A stretch of 64,000 bases of DNA. Source: Chryseobacterium gleum. GTDB taxonomy: Bacteria > Bacteroidota > Bacteroidia > Flavobacteriales > BACL11. A program made the translations under genes and the position numbers. The DNA lies in contig CAMBDW010000006.1 of the NCBI GenBank assembly GCA_945865535.1, positions 43,001 through 107,000 on the forward strand. The letters run 5' to 3'. Below the pieces are notes generated by a model, which had not been told where the DNA came from, did no database searches, and saw nothing but the letters and a program-made list of their open reading frames with translations. Shown in pieces: positions 1 through 9,041 of this stretch. Within the stretch, counting starts at the first letter, position 1; the number at the start of each line of letters is the position of its first letter.

Positions 1-83
1 GCAAAAATTAGTGGTACAACAATAGTTGCATCAGATTCAATTATAAATTTTGGGGTATCAAGATCCAATTTTCCCCATGTTAT
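1..83 (-). pseudogene. C-terminal remnant of a deoxyhypusine-synthase-like gene (cut by window edge)
   Basis: Read on the minus strand, the frame just downstream of thiL encodes a peptide starting ITWGKLDLDTPKF and containing SDATIVVPLIF. This matches the conserved C-terminus of the deoxyhypusine synthase family (pattern WGK...DA(T/S)..(V/L).PL). The frame is still open at base 1, so only the last few residues lie outside. The N-terminal several hundred residues are absent: the frame meets a stop inside the 3' end of thiL and has no plausible start codon. I infer a 5'-truncated gene left by a deletion, or an assembly junction. Only about 27 residues are visible, so the family call rests on a short motif. 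Confidence 0.5.
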
Positions 84-1132
84 TTTTTCATCCCATCCCA
101 GCCCTGTGCAGTTAAAGGATGAGAACTTCCGTCATTGGCTATAAAATTATTTCCTTCCGATATATCGCTAACAAAACCTATAATTGTAAAATCAGGATCT
201 TTCTTTAATTTTTCATAATGATCTTGGCTTACTGTAAATAATAGTTCATAATCTTCACCCCCATTTAAAGCGCACACAATAGGATTCAAATTAAACTCAT
301 TAGCTAAATTCATAGCAGTATAATCTACTGGTATTTTGTCTTCATGTATTGTAATACCAACATTTGAAGATTTTGAAATATGCAAAACTTCTGAAGAAAG
401 TCCATCAGAAATATCAATCATTGATGTAGGCACAATTCCCAACTCTTTTAAAATTTTGATATATTTTGTTCCTGCTTCTGGCTTTAGTTGCCTTTTAAGC
501 ACATAATCATTGCCGTGTAAATCGGGTTGCATTGTTGGATTTTCTTTAAACATGACATTCTCTCTATTTAAAAGCTGCAATCCTAAATAAGCCGCCCCCA
601 AATCTCCGGTACATACTACTAAATCATGAACCTTTGCCCCACTTCTAAAAGTGATTTTATCCTTTTCAACTTCGCCCAAAACCGTAACGCTTATCATTAA
701 TCCAGAAGTTGAAGAAGTGGTATCCCCTCCCACTAAATCCACCCCATAATTTTCGCAGGCCAATTTAATTCCATCATACAATTCTTCAAGAGCCTCAACT
801 GTAAATCGGTTACTCATTGCAAGTCCAACAGTAATTTGCTTAGCCGCACCATTCATAGCGCAGATATCAGAAACATTTACAGCAACAGTTTTGTACCCCA
901 AATGTTTTAATGGCACATAAGCCAAATCAAAATGGACTCCCTCAACTAGCAAATCCGTGCTTACTACCTGGTATTTATCTCCCATATCTATAACGGCCGC
1001 ATCATCACCAATTCCAAGAATTGAGCTCTCATTTTTAAGCTTAATATCTTTTGTAAGATGGTCAATCAAGCCAAATTCTCCCAAGCTTTCAATGGATGTA
1101 ATATTCACTCCTTTTTCTTCAAATATATTCAT
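80..1132 (-). CDS. thiL: Thiamine-monophosphate kinase
   Basis: ThiL phosphorylates thiamine monophosphate with ATP to give thiamine pyrophosphate, the last step of thiamine cofactor synthesis, in the cytoplasm. The 350-residue length is normal. The N-terminal IGDDAAVID motif is the metal/ATP-binding aspartate motif of the PurM/ThiL fold, and VGGDTT and MIDISDGLSSE are further conserved metal-binding segments. The C-terminal LTAQGWDG is the usual family ending. The ATG start lies 4 nt after a TATCTTTG box. No TPP riboswitch is visible upstream. The gene is divergent from the SUF operon across about 70 bp. Confidence 0.95.
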   Translation of the reverse strand: MNIFEEKGVNITSIESLGEFGLIDHLTKDIKLKNESSILGIGDDAAVIDMGDKYQVVSTDLLVEGVHFDLAYVPLKHLGYKTVAVNVSDICAMNGAAKQITVGLAMSNRFTVEALEELYDGIKLACENYGVDLVGGDTTSSTSGLMISVTVLGEVEKDKITFRSGAKVHDLVVCTGDLGAAYLGLQLLNRENVMFKENPTMQPDLHGNDYVLKRQLKPEAGTKYIKILKELGIVPTSMIDISDGLSSEVLHISKSSNVGITIHEDKIPVDYTAMNLANEFNLNPIVCALNGGEDYELLFTVSQDHYEKLKKDPDFTIIGFVSDISEGNNFIANDGSSHPLTAQGWDGMKK

Positions 1133-1136
1133 GACA

Positions 1137-1144
1137 CAAAGATA
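1137..1144 (-). promoter_or_regulatory. Putative -7 box of the thiL promoter
   Basis: The minus strand reads TATCTTTG, an exact match to the Bacteroidota -7 consensus TAnnTTTG, ending exactly 4 nt before the thiL ATG. With this box centred near -7, the transcript would start at or next to the start codon. No convincing -33 TTTG element is visible at the usual spacing. The same box-to-ATG spacing recurs at 16141, 50638 and 52978. Confidence 0.5.
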
Positions 1145-1203
1145 TACAAATCTGCTCTTTATTTCGTATTATTGCCGCCCTAAATAGAACCATTCTAAAT
1201 AAA

Positions 1204-1527
1204 ATGATAAACATTAGTAATACTGCAAAAGAAAGATTGTTTTATCTGCTAGATAAAGACAATGAAAAAAAACAATTTGTAAGGGTTGGCGTGGAAAGTG
1301 GCGGCTGCTCAGGTTTAAGCTATAAATTAGACTTTGACGACAAAAAAAATGATGATGATGAGCTAATTGAGGACAATGGCATTAAACTTTTAGTAAATAA
1401 AAAAAGCTTTTTATACCTAGTTGGAACAACTTTAGAGTTTTCTGACGGATTAAATGGCAAGGGATTTGTATTTAATAATCCAAATGCAAACAGAACTTGC
1501 GGATGCGGAGAAAGTTTTTCTCTATAA
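1204..1527 (+). CDS. sufA: SUF A-type iron-sulfur carrier (HesB/IscA family)
   Basis: This is an A-type carrier that passes Fe-S clusters from the SufBCD scaffold to target proteins. The 107-residue length is typical. The three conserved cysteines are present: Cys35 in the GGCSG motif and Cys99 and Cys101 in the C-terminal CGCGES motif. It is first in a nine-gene same-strand cluster with only 12 bp to sufB. A TATTATTG sequence (one mismatch to TAnnTTTG) about 30 bp upstream may be the operon promoter. SufA and the generic IscA/ErpA type cannot be told apart by sequence alone; the operon position favours SufA. Confidence 0.93.
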   Translation: MINISNTAKERLFYLLDKDNEKKQFVRVGVESGGCSGLSYKLDFDDKKNDDDELIEDNGIKLLVNKKSFLYLVGTTLEFSDGLNGKGFVFNNPNANRTCGCGESFSL

Positions 1528-1539
1528 TAATTTACAAAA

Positions 1540-2997
1540 ATGAGTGAGAAAAAAAAGCAATCAGAGGATGAGTTATTAGAAAAAGTAACATCATCTGAAT
1601 ACAAATACGGATTTACAACCGATATTGAATCAGATACTATCCCAAAAGGACTTTCTGAACAAGTAGTTCGTACTATTTCGGCCAAGAAAAATGAGCCGGA
1701 ATGGATGTTAGACTATCGGCTTAATGCTTATACGGCTTGGCTCGAAATGCAAGAGCCGGACTGGGCTAATGTTTCTTACCAAAAACCAAATTATCAGGAT
1801 GTAATTTATTATTCTGCTCCTAAACAAAAACCAGTTTTAGATAGTTTGGACGACCTAGATCCAGAAATGAAAAAAACTTTTGATAAGCTTGGTATTTCTA
1901 TTGATGAACAAAATAGACTTGCAAATGTTGCTGTTGATATCGTAATGGACTCTGTTTCTGTAGCAACATCTTTTAAAAAAACTCTTGGGGAAAAAGGAAT
2001 CATTTTCTGCTCTATTTCAGATGCAATTCAGGATCACCCAGAATTAGTTAAAAAATACTTAAGCAGTGTTGTGCCTGTAAGAGATAACTTTTTTTCTGCA
2101 CTTAATTCGGCTGTCTTTTCTGACGGATCCTTTTGTTATATCCCAAAAGGAGTAAAATGCCCTATGGAGCTTTCCACTTATTTCAGAATTAATCAAGCGG
2201 GGACGGGTCAATTTGAACGAACGCTTTTAATTGCGGATGAAGGTTCTCAAGTCAGTTATTTAGAAGGCTGTACCGCCCCTATGAGAGATGAAAATCAGCT
2301 ACATGCAGCTGTGGTAGAACTTATTGCTTTAGATGGTGCAGATATAAAATATTCTACTGTTCAAAATTGGTATCCTGGAAATGACCAAGGAGTTGGAGGA
2401 GTTTTCAACTTTGTAACAAAAAGAGGTATCTGCTATAAAAATGCTAAAATCTCTTGGACACAAGTGGAAACCGGTTCGGCAGTTACTTGGAAATATCCTT
2501 CCTGTATTTTGAAGGGAGATAATTCTATTGGAGAATTTTTCTCAGTTGCAGTTACAAATAACTATCAACAAGCAGATACAGGCACAAAAATGATACACCT
2601 TGGGAAAAACACTAAGAGTACTATTATCGCTAAAGGAATTTCAGCAGGCAAAAGTAATGGGAATTACAGAGGATTAGTGAAAATCGCTAAAGGAGCAACA
2701 AACTCTAGAAACTTTTCGCAATGCGATTCATTATTAATGGGAGATAAATGCGGTTCACATACTTTCCCATATATAGAGGTGAAAAATAGCTCTTCAAAAG
2801 TAGAGCATGAGGCAACAACTTCAAAAATTGGAGAAGATCAAATCTTTTATTGTAATCAAAGAGGGATTGGAACTGAAGCTGCAATTGCACTTATTGTTAA
2901 TGGATACTGCAAAGACGTTTTAAATCAGTTGCCAATGGAATTTGCCATAGAAGCACAAAAATTATTAGAAATCAGCCTTGAGGGATCTGTAGGCTAA
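1540..2997 (+). CDS. sufB: Fe-S cluster assembly scaffold SufB
   Basis: SufB is the scaffold subunit of the cytoplasmic SufBC2D complex, on which sulfide and iron are assembled into clusters. The 485-residue length and the strongly conserved middle and C-terminal beta-helix region fit the family. Recognisable segments include [28 protein letters not shown], and near the C-terminus the conserved [17 protein letters not shown] and [16 protein letters not shown]. It lies 12 bp after sufA and 10 bp before sufC, so it is almost certainly co-transcribed. Confidence 0.97.
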   Translation: MSEKKKQSEDELLEKVTSSEYKYGFTTDIESDTIPKGLSEQVVRTISAKKNEPEWMLDYRLNAYTAWLEMQEPDWANVSYQKPNYQDVIYYSAPKQKPVLDSLDDLDPEMKKTFDKLGISIDEQNRLANVAVDIVMDSVSVATSFKKTLGEKGIIFCSISDAIQDHPELVKKYLSSVVPVRDNFFSALNSAVFSDGSFCYIPKGVKCPMELSTYFRINQAGTGQFERTLLIADEGSQVSYLEGCTAPMRDENQLHAAVVELIALDGADIKYSTVQNWYPGNDQGVGGVFNFVTKRGICYKNAKISWTQVETGSAVTWKYPSCILKGDNSIGEFFSVAVTNNYQQADTGTKMIHLGKNTKSTIIAKGISAGKSNGNYRGLVKIAKGATNSRNFSQCDSLLMGDKCGSHTFPYIEVKNSSSKVEHEATTSKIGEDQIFYCNQRGIGTEAAIALIVNGYCKDVLNQLPMEFAIEAQKLLEISLEGSVG

Positions 2998-3007
2998 AAA
3001 AGAAAAC

Positions 3008-3763
3008 ATGTTAAAAATAAAAGATTTAAAAGCGGGGATTGAGGACAATCAAATTTTGAGAGGACTAACCCTAGAAGTTAAGGCAGGTGAAGTTCATGCT
3101 ATTATGGGTCCAAATGGATCTGGGAAAAGCACCTTATCAGCTGTAATTGCTGGAAAAGAAGAGTATGAGGTGGAAAATGGATCTATAGAATTTGAGGGTG
3201 AAAATTTATTAGATTTATCTCCAGAAGAAAGAGCCCATAAAGGAATTTTTCTTTCCTTTCAATATCCTGTAGAAATACCTGGTATTTCTGTTTCTAACTT
3301 TATAAAAACATCTATAAATGAAAGAAGAAAAGCAAAAGGATTAGATTCAATGCCTACACCAGAATTACTTAAGATAATGAAAGAGAAAATGGAATTATTA
3401 AGTATCAAAAGCGGATATTTATCTAGAAATATGAATGAGGGATTTTCTGGCGGGGAAAAAAAGAGAAATGAAATTTTTCAAATGGCAATGCTAGAGCCAA
3501 AACTTTCAATACTAGATGAAACAGACTCAGGATTAGATATTGACGCCCTTAGAATTGTTGCAAATGGAGTGAATAAACTAAAATCAAAAAATAATGCGAC
3601 AATAATTATTACCCACTACCAAAGATTATTAGATTATATTATTCCTGACTTTGTACATGTATTGCATGATGGGAAAATTATAAAGTCGGGAGGAAAAGAA
3701 TTGGCCCACGAACTTGAAGAAAAAGGATACGATTGGATAACAAAAGAAGCAGATAAAAAGTGA
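3008..3763 (+). CDS. sufC: Fe-S cluster assembly ATPase SufC
   Basis: SufC is the ABC-type ATPase of the SufBC2D complex and drives the conformational change needed for cluster assembly; it is cytoplasmic, not a transporter. The protein has Walker A GPNGSGKS near residues 35-42, the ABC signature FSGGEKKRNE typical of SufC, and a Walker B region LSILDETDSGLDIDAL. The 251-residue length is standard. Its TGA stop overlaps the GTG start of sufD (GTGA), suggesting translational coupling. Confidence 0.97.
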   Translation: MLKIKDLKAGIEDNQILRGLTLEVKAGEVHAIMGPNGSGKSTLSAVIAGKEEYEVENGSIEFEGENLLDLSPEERAHKGIFLSFQYPVEIPGISVSNFIKTSINERRKAKGLDSMPTPELLKIMKEKMELLSIKSGYLSRNMNEGFSGGEKKRNEIFQMAMLEPKLSILDETDSGLDIDALRIVANGVNKLKSKNNATIIITHYQRLLDYIIPDFVHVLHDGKIIKSGGKELAHELEEKGYDWITKEADKK

Positions 3764-4980
3764 GTTTAGTAGAAAAAATAAAAGAGTATTCAAAAAAAGC
3801 AAGTATTTCCTCTGATAAACAAGAAAAATTAATCTCTTTTTTAAATGAGGGGTTTCCAACAATTAAAGATGAAGAGTGGAAATACACTTCATTAAAAAAT
3901 ATTGTTTCTGAAGATTACTCAATTAGCGCTATTGGAAAAAATATTTCTAGTGAGCAAATCAATAAGCACAGTTTAGGATTTAATGATAAGATAGTTTTTG
4001 TAGATGGTATTTTAGTTGCAAAACCAACTATTAAAAATGTTTTAATTGCAGACTATTCTGAATTTAAAACCAATGAAATTGATTCCATTTCAAAACTAAA
4101 TTATTCTCTTGCCAAAAGTGGGTATACAATTTCAATATCTGATAATGCTATAATTGAAAGTCCTATAGAAATTTTATTTTTCAATACCGTGGAGGGGAAT
4201 TTTACCCAATACCGAAACTTGCTTTCTATTGGCAAAAATTCAGAAGTTAAGTTTATTGAAAAAATCCAAAATATTGATTGTAGCTCTTCTTTTATAAATC
4301 ATTTTACTCAGATAGATTGCGGGAAAAATTCAAAAGTAGAATACAATAAAATTCAAAATAACAGCTCTAAATCAAGACTTATTGATACCATGGATATCTA
4401 TCAAAATCAGGATTCTGTATGCAATATCAATACACTTATTTTTGGAGGAGAATTTGTAAGAAATAACTTGAATTTTGAGCAAAACGGAACAAATGCAGAA
4501 AGCAATATGAATGGAGTCTCGGTTTTAAATAATTCTCAATTAGCAGATAATCATACTTTTATAGATCATAAAAGCGCTCATTGTAGATCAAACGAAATGT
4601 ATAAGGGGGTTTACTTAGATGAATCAAAAGGTGTTTTTAATGGCAAAATAATGGTACGTCAAGATTCTCAGAAAATTGATGCCTTTCAAGCCAACAATAC
4701 CCTTTTATTAAGCGAAAATGCTACTATTAATAGCAAGCCTCAATTAGAAATATATGCTGATGATGTAAAATGTAGTCATGGCTGTACTATCGGACAATTA
4801 GATAAAGAGGCCTTGTTTTATATGAGAAGTAGAGGAATAGGAATTAAGGAAGCTCAAGCTGTATTAACATATGCATTTGCTTCACAGGCAATCAATAATA
4901 TTACCATTGATGAGGTTGTTTTATTGGCTAAGAAACTATTGGCTAAAAAGCTAAATGTTGATCTGGACTTTGCATTATAA
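3760..4980 (+). CDS. sufD: Fe-S cluster assembly protein SufD
   Basis: SufD is the SufB paralogue that completes the SufBC2D scaffold and helps acquire iron. The 406-residue protein has the divergent N-terminus and conserved C-terminus of the family, including the segment KCSHGCTIGQLD and the RSRGIGIKEAQ stretch. The start is GTG, overlapping the sufC stop by 4 nt; no ATG lies nearby in frame. The stop TAA shares its last base with the ATG of sufS (TAATG). Confidence 0.95.
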   Translation: MSLVEKIKEYSKKASISSDKQEKLISFLNEGFPTIKDEEWKYTSLKNIVSEDYSISAIGKNISSEQINKHSLGFNDKIVFVDGILVAKPTIKNVLIADYSEFKTNEIDSISKLNYSLAKSGYTISISDNAIIESPIEILFFNTVEGNFTQYRNLLSIGKNSEVKFIEKIQNIDCSSSFINHFTQIDCGKNSKVEYNKIQNNSSKSRLIDTMDIYQNQDSVCNINTLIFGGEFVRNNLNFEQNGTNAESNMNGVSVLNNSQLADNHTFIDHKSAHCRSNEMYKGVYLDESKGVFNGKIMVRQDSQKIDAFQANNTLLLSENATINSKPQLEIYADDVKCSHGCTIGQLDKEALFYMRSRGIGIKEAQAVLTYAFASQAINNITIDEVVLLAKKLLAKKLNVDLDFAL

Positions 4981-6194
4981 TGTTAAATATCAAAGAAATA
5001 CGGGCTCAATTTCCTATCCTAAATCGTAAAGTTAATGGAAACGATTTAATTTATTTTGATAATGGAGCAACAACACAAAAACCTCAAGTAGTAATTGATG
5101 AAATTGCGAATTATTATAAAAATGAAAATGCCAATGTTCATAGAGGAGTCCATTTTTTAAGTGGGCTTGCAACTGATAAATTCGAACAGACAAGAAATAC
5201 AATAAAAGAGTTTATCGGTGCAAAACACAATTATGAAATCATCTTTACCAAAGGGGCTACTGATTCTATAAATTTAGTGGCAAATGGATATCGTTCACTG
5301 CTTAAAAAAGGAGATGAGATTATTATATCCGAATTGGAGCATCATTCCAATATTGTTCCCTGGCAAATATGCTCTGAAATTAGTGGGGCAAGTTTAAAAG
5401 TTATTCCTCTTACTGATGAGGGGGAGCTAAATATGAATGAATTTGATAATTTACTTAATTCAAAGACAAAACTTATTGCTGTATCGCATATATCCAACAC
5501 CCTTGGCACCATAAATCCAATCAAATATATCATTGAAAAAGCTCATAAAATGGGAGCAAAAGTGCTGATTGATGGAGCTCAGGCAGCTTCTCATATTCCT
5601 TTGAATATGGAAACATTAGGAGCTGATTTCTATGTCTTTTCTGCTCATAAACTTTATGGCCCAACCGGAGTGGGGGTGTTGTACGGCAAAGAAGATGCGT
5701 TAAACAAGCTTCCTGTCTATCAAGGAGGTGGAGAAATGATAAAAGACGTTCGTTTTACTGGAACTACTTATGCAGATTTACCTCATAAATTTGAGGCAGG
5801 AACTCCAAATATTGCTGGCGTAATAGCATTTAAAACTGCAATTGATTTTATATCACAATTAGGCCTAAAAAATATAGTAGCCCATGAAGACACATTGCTG
5901 CAATATGCAACGAGTGAATTATTGAAAATTGAAGGAGTAAAAATTTACGGAACAGCTAAACAAAAAACTGGAATTATCTCTTTTAATATTGACGGTATAC
6001 ATCCTTATGATATTGGAGTCATTGTAGATAAATTAGGTGTTGCCATACGAACGGGTCATCATTGCACGCAACCTATAATGGAGCGATATAATATTCCAGG
6101 AACTGCTAGAATTTCTTTTGCAATATATAATACTAAAGAAGAAATCGATATTTGTATAGCAGCCATTAAACAGGCAAAGAAAATGTTGTCCTAA
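4980..6194 (+). CDS. sufS: Cysteine desulfurase SufS
   Basis: SufS is a PLP enzyme that converts cysteine to alanine and holds the sulfur as a persulfide that SufE collects. The PLP lysine lies in SAHKLYGPTGVG. The persulfide-forming cysteine lies in RTGHHCTQP, the class II (SufS/CsdA) form of the active-site loop. The 404-residue length is normal. It overlaps sufD by one base and directly abuts sufE. Confidence 0.97.
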   Translation: MLNIKEIRAQFPILNRKVNGNDLIYFDNGATTQKPQVVIDEIANYYKNENANVHRGVHFLSGLATDKFEQTRNTIKEFIGAKHNYEIIFTKGATDSINLVANGYRSLLKKGDEIIISELEHHSNIVPWQICSEISGASLKVIPLTDEGELNMNEFDNLLNSKTKLIAVSHISNTLGTINPIKYIIEKAHKMGAKVLIDGAQAASHIPLNMETLGADFYVFSAHKLYGPTGVGVLYGKEDALNKLPVYQGGGEMIKDVRFTGTTYADLPHKFEAGTPNIAGVIAFKTAIDFISQLGLKNIVAHEDTLLQYATSELLKIEGVKIYGTAKQKTGIISFNIDGIHPYDIGVIVDKLGVAIRTGHHCTQPIMERYNIPGTARISFAIYNTKEEIDICIAAIKQAKKMLS

Positions 6195-6611
6195 ATGAAC
6201 ACTATTAAAGAAATACAAGAAGAAATAATTGGGGAATTCAATATGTTTGATGATTGGATGCAGAAGTATGAATACCTTATTGATTTAGGAAAAGAGCTCC
6301 CGGTTATTGATGCAAAATATAAAACGGATGACAATATAATAAAAGGATGTCAAAGTAGAGTTTGGCTACATGCAGAAAAAAAGAATGAAAAAATAATTTA
6401 CACTGCCGATAGTGATGCTATTATGACAAAAGGAATAATTGCTATTTTAATTAGAGTACTTTCAAATCAAAATCCATCAGAAATAACTAAAGCAGATTTA
6501 ATATTTATTGATGAGATTGGGCTAAAAGAACAGCTCTCTCCCACTCGCGCAAATGGACTTGTTTCTATGATAAAACAAATGAAAATATATGCCTTAGCAT
6601 ATAATCAATAA
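6195..6611 (+). CDS. sufE: SufE sulfur acceptor
   Basis: SufE takes the persulfide sulfur from SufS and passes it to SufB. The 138-residue protein carries the conserved acceptor cysteine in the KGCQSRVW motif and the typical N-terminal DWMQKYEYLIDLG helix. It begins one base after the sufS stop, so the two partners are made from adjacent cistrons. Confidence 0.95.
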   Translation: MNTIKEIQEEIIGEFNMFDDWMQKYEYLIDLGKELPVIDAKYKTDDNIIKGCQSRVWLHAEKKNEKIIYTADSDAIMTKGIIAILIRVLSNQNPSEITKADLIFIDEIGLKEQLSPTRANGLVSMIKQMKIYALAYNQ

Positions 6612-6612
6612 G

Positions 6613-6936
6613 ATGAAAACAGAAGAAGAATTACAAAAAATAGGAGAAGAAGTAGTTGAGGTGCTCTGTGAGATTTACGATCCTGAAATTCCTGTAAATA
6701 TTTATGCCCTTGGGCTTATTTATGATGTGCAGGTGAGTGAGGATTGTGATGTAAATATTACTATGACTCTTACTTCTCCAAATTGTCCAGTTGCCGAAAC
6801 CCTTCCTGTAGAAGTAGAAGAAAAAGTAAAGGTTATCTCAGCTGTAAAAAAAGTGAAAGTAGAAATTGTATTCGAACCAACTTGGAATAAGGATATGATG
6901 AGCGAAGAGGCAAAATTAGAATTAGGAATGCTTTAA
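6613..6936 (+). CDS. sufT: SufT-like Fe-S assembly factor (MIP18/DUF59 family)
   Basis: A 107-residue DUF59/MIP18-family protein. SufT proteins help Fe-S cluster maturation or transfer under high demand. Family hallmarks are visible: YDPEIPVNIYALGLIYDV near the N-terminus and the TLTSPNCPVAETLP segment carrying the conserved cysteine. The gene starts 1 bp after sufE. The symbol is assigned from family plus operon position. Confidence 0.88.
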   Translation: MKTEEELQKIGEEVVEVLCEIYDPEIPVNIYALGLIYDVQVSEDCDVNITMTLTSPNCPVAETLPVEVEEKVKVISAVKKVKVEIVFEPTWNKDMMSEEAKLELGML

Positions 6937-6938
6937 CA

Positions 6939-7448
6939 ATGAGTGAAGAAATTATAAATAGAGTTGCCAATTCTGACTTAATCACTATTGATTTAACAGA
7001 TTACGCCCCTAATATACAAATTTTAGAACTTGACATAAAACACTTTTTATTTGAAGGATTCATTCTTAAAGAGAAAGATTTTAGGGCTTCTCTAAAAGAA
7101 TTTGACTTTAGTGGCTATGAAAATAAAGTGGTTGCTGTTTTTTGCAGTAGTGATTGCATTATTCCTATGTGGGCTTTTATGCTTGTAACTTCCTGTCTTA
7201 ATAATGTGGCTTCCAAAATTTATTCTGGCAATAAAAACACTGTGTTTCAACAACTTTTTTTGCGGAATATAGAAAATATCAAAACTTTAAAATTTAAAAA
7301 TAAAAAAGTGATTGTAAAGGGCTGTGGACAAATTCCCCTTAGCGCCAATCTTTATGTGGCAATTACAAAAAAATTACAAAATATCGTAACTAGTTTAATG
7401 TTTGGGGAAGCATGCTCGGCAGTCCCCGTTTTTAAAAAGCAAAAATGA
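6939..7448 (+). CDS. DUF2480 family protein
   Basis: A 169-residue cytoplasmic protein of the Bacteroidota-specific DUF2480 family, typically encoded in SUF operons; its biochemical role is not known. Visible features are the opening EEIINRVANSDLITIDL, a middle segment with two nearby cysteines (FCSSDCIIP) and a C-terminal GCGQIP. No membrane segment or signal peptide is visible. The gene follows sufT by 2 bp and overlaps the next gene by 4 bp, which supports a role linked to Fe-S assembly. Confidence 0.85.
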   Translation: MSEEIINRVANSDLITIDLTDYAPNIQILELDIKHFLFEGFILKEKDFRASLKEFDFSGYENKVVAVFCSSDCIIPMWAFMLVTSCLNNVASKIYSGNKNTVFQQLFLRNIENIKTLKFKNKKVIVKGCGQIPLSANLYVAITKKLQNIVTSLMFGEACSAVPVFKKQK

Positions 7449-8185
7449 ATCCAAAAATTTTAGAAATCAATAATAATATCCTTCCCTACAAACAAGAAGT
7501 TGTAAATCACTCTTTATATAAAAAGTTAAATAGTGTTTCAGATATTGCCGTTTTAATGGAGCATCATGTTTATGCTGTTTGGGATTTTATGTCTTTATTG
7601 AAAGCCCTTCAGTCTATTCTAACATGTACTTCTCCACCATGGAGGCCTGTGGGAGATAAAAAAATAAGACGATTAATAAACAGCATTGTTTTAGAAGAAG
7701 AAAGTGATGTAGATCAAGATGGAAATCCATCATCTCATTTTGAAATGTATTTAGATGCTATGAAGCAATGCGGAGCCAACACATCTCCAATAGAAAATTT
7801 TGTACATAATGTTAGAAAAAATAATATCCCAAATGTGAATGAAGGAGTTGATGAGTTTCTAAAATCTACTTTTGATGTTATTGATAGTGGTGAAGCTCAC
7901 AAAATTGCAGCAGCATTTACTTTTGGACGTGAGGATTTAATCCCAGATATGTTTACTGCTATTGTAAATGAGTACAATACAGCTAATAAACTTAATAAAT
8001 TTGTTTATTACTTAGAAAGGCACATCCAATTAGATGGTGGAGAACATGGTCCTCTTGCCTTAGAACTAATTGCTGATTTATGTGGTGACAACCATCAAAA
8101 ATGGAAAGAAGTTGAAGAAACAGCTGTAACGTGTTTAATTGCACGAAAGAAATTATGGGATACTATTTTAACTAAACTTAACTAA
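7445..8185 (+). CDS. DUF3050 family protein (heme-oxygenase-like fold predicted)
   Basis: A 246-residue protein with the DUF3050 signature: an MEHHVYAVWDFMSLLK segment and ERHIQLDGGEHGPLA near the C-terminus. Histidines and glutamates at these positions are consistent with the all-helical, possibly di-metal heme-oxygenase-like fold proposed for the family. The substrate is unknown. The ATG overlaps the DUF2480 stop by 4 bp, making it the last cistron of the SUF operon. Its stop overlaps the convergent rluF by 4 bp. Confidence 0.82.
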   Translation: MNPKILEINNNILPYKQEVVNHSLYKKLNSVSDIAVLMEHHVYAVWDFMSLLKALQSILTCTSPPWRPVGDKKIRRLINSIVLEEESDVDQDGNPSSHFEMYLDAMKQCGANTSPIENFVHNVRKNNIPNVNEGVDEFLKSTFDVIDSGEAHKIAAAFTFGREDLIPDMFTAIVNEYNTANKLNKFVYYLERHIQLDGGEHGPLALELIADLCGDNHQKWKEVEETAVTCLIARKKLWDTILTKLN

Positions 8186-8925
8186 TCGCCTAATTCAAAT
8201 GTTTTAATTGAGTGCTCTACTGCTTGATTGATTTGATTTAATTCTTTATCCGTAAAATCTCTATAAGTTCCAACAGGAATATCCAATTTAATATTCATTA
8301 TTCTTACTCGTTTTAATTTTTTCACATCATATTCTAAATGCTCACACATTCTTCTAATCTGTCGGTTTAATCCTTGTTTTAAGATAATTTTAAATTTCTT
8401 TTTATCCATCTGTTTTACGAAACATTTATGTGTAATAGTATCTAAAATAGGTACTCCACTTGCCATAGCCTCAATAAATTCTTTGGTTACTGGCTTATCT
8501 ACAGAAACTTCATATTCTTTTTCGTGATTATTACGAGCTCGCAAAATTTTATTAACGATATCTCCATCATTAGTAAGAAAGATAAGCCCCTCTGAGAGTT
8601 TGTCTAATCTCCCAATAGGAAAAATTCTTACAGGATAATTTATAAAATCAATGATATTATTTTTTTCTCTTTTATTATCTGTCGTGCAAACAACTCCAGT
8701 GGGCTTATTAAAAGCAAGATAAACCATCTTTTTTTTCTTTGCTTTATGTACAATCTCTCCATTTACACTTACCTCATCTTCAGAGGTAATTTTAGTCCCC
8801 ATTAATGGTACTTCTCCATTAATTTTTACCCTGCCTTGGTCAATAAGTTTGTCGGCCTCTCTTCTTGAACAGTAACCTATTTCTGATAAAAATTTATTTA
8901 TTCGGGTACGATTTTCTTCACTCAT
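8182..8925 (-). CDS. rluF: 23S rRNA pseudouridine(2604) synthase RluF
   Basis: This enzyme isomerises a uridine in 23S rRNA (U2604 in E. coli). It has an N-terminal S4 RNA-binding domain (TRINKFLSEIGYCSRREAD) followed by the RsuA/RluB/E/F-type catalytic domain. The catalytic aspartate lies in the GRLDKLSEGLIFLTNDGD motif. RluF is favoured over RluB/RluE by the short linker and the RQIRRMCEHLEYDVKKLKR segment. A TATTTTTG box lies 8 nt before the ATG. Confidence 0.85.
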   Translation of the reverse strand: MSEENRTRINKFLSEIGYCSRREADKLIDQGRVKINGEVPLMGTKITSEDEVSVNGEIVHKAKKKKMVYLAFNKPTGVVCTTDNKREKNNIIDFINYPVRIFPIGRLDKLSEGLIFLTNDGDIVNKILRARNNHEKEYEVSVDKPVTKEFIEAMASGVPILDTITHKCFVKQMDKKKFKIILKQGLNRQIRRMCEHLEYDVKKLKRVRIMNIKLDIPVGTYRDFTDKELNQINQAVEHSIKTFELGD

Positions 8926-9011
8926 AAGGATAACAAAAATACATTAAAATATTGTTAACATCTATCTTTAAAAATTGACAAAATTGAATTTAACAACCTA
9001 AAGTGTTTCAT

Positions 9012-9019
9012 TACATTTG
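9012..9019 (+). promoter_or_regulatory. Putative -7 box for the S46 peptidase gene
   Basis: TACATTTG is an exact TAnnTTTG match, 22 nt upstream of the ATG at 9042. A TTG at 8984-8986 is too far for the usual 19-21 bp spacing, so only the -7 element is supported. Confidence 0.45.
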
Positions 9020-9041
9020 TGACAATTAAAAAATAACTACA

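Noticed and set aside
1133..1203. A TPP riboswitch for thiL
   Set aside because: Only about 70 bp separate thiL from sufA, the -7 box lies 4 nt before the start codon, and no thi-box sequence is visible.
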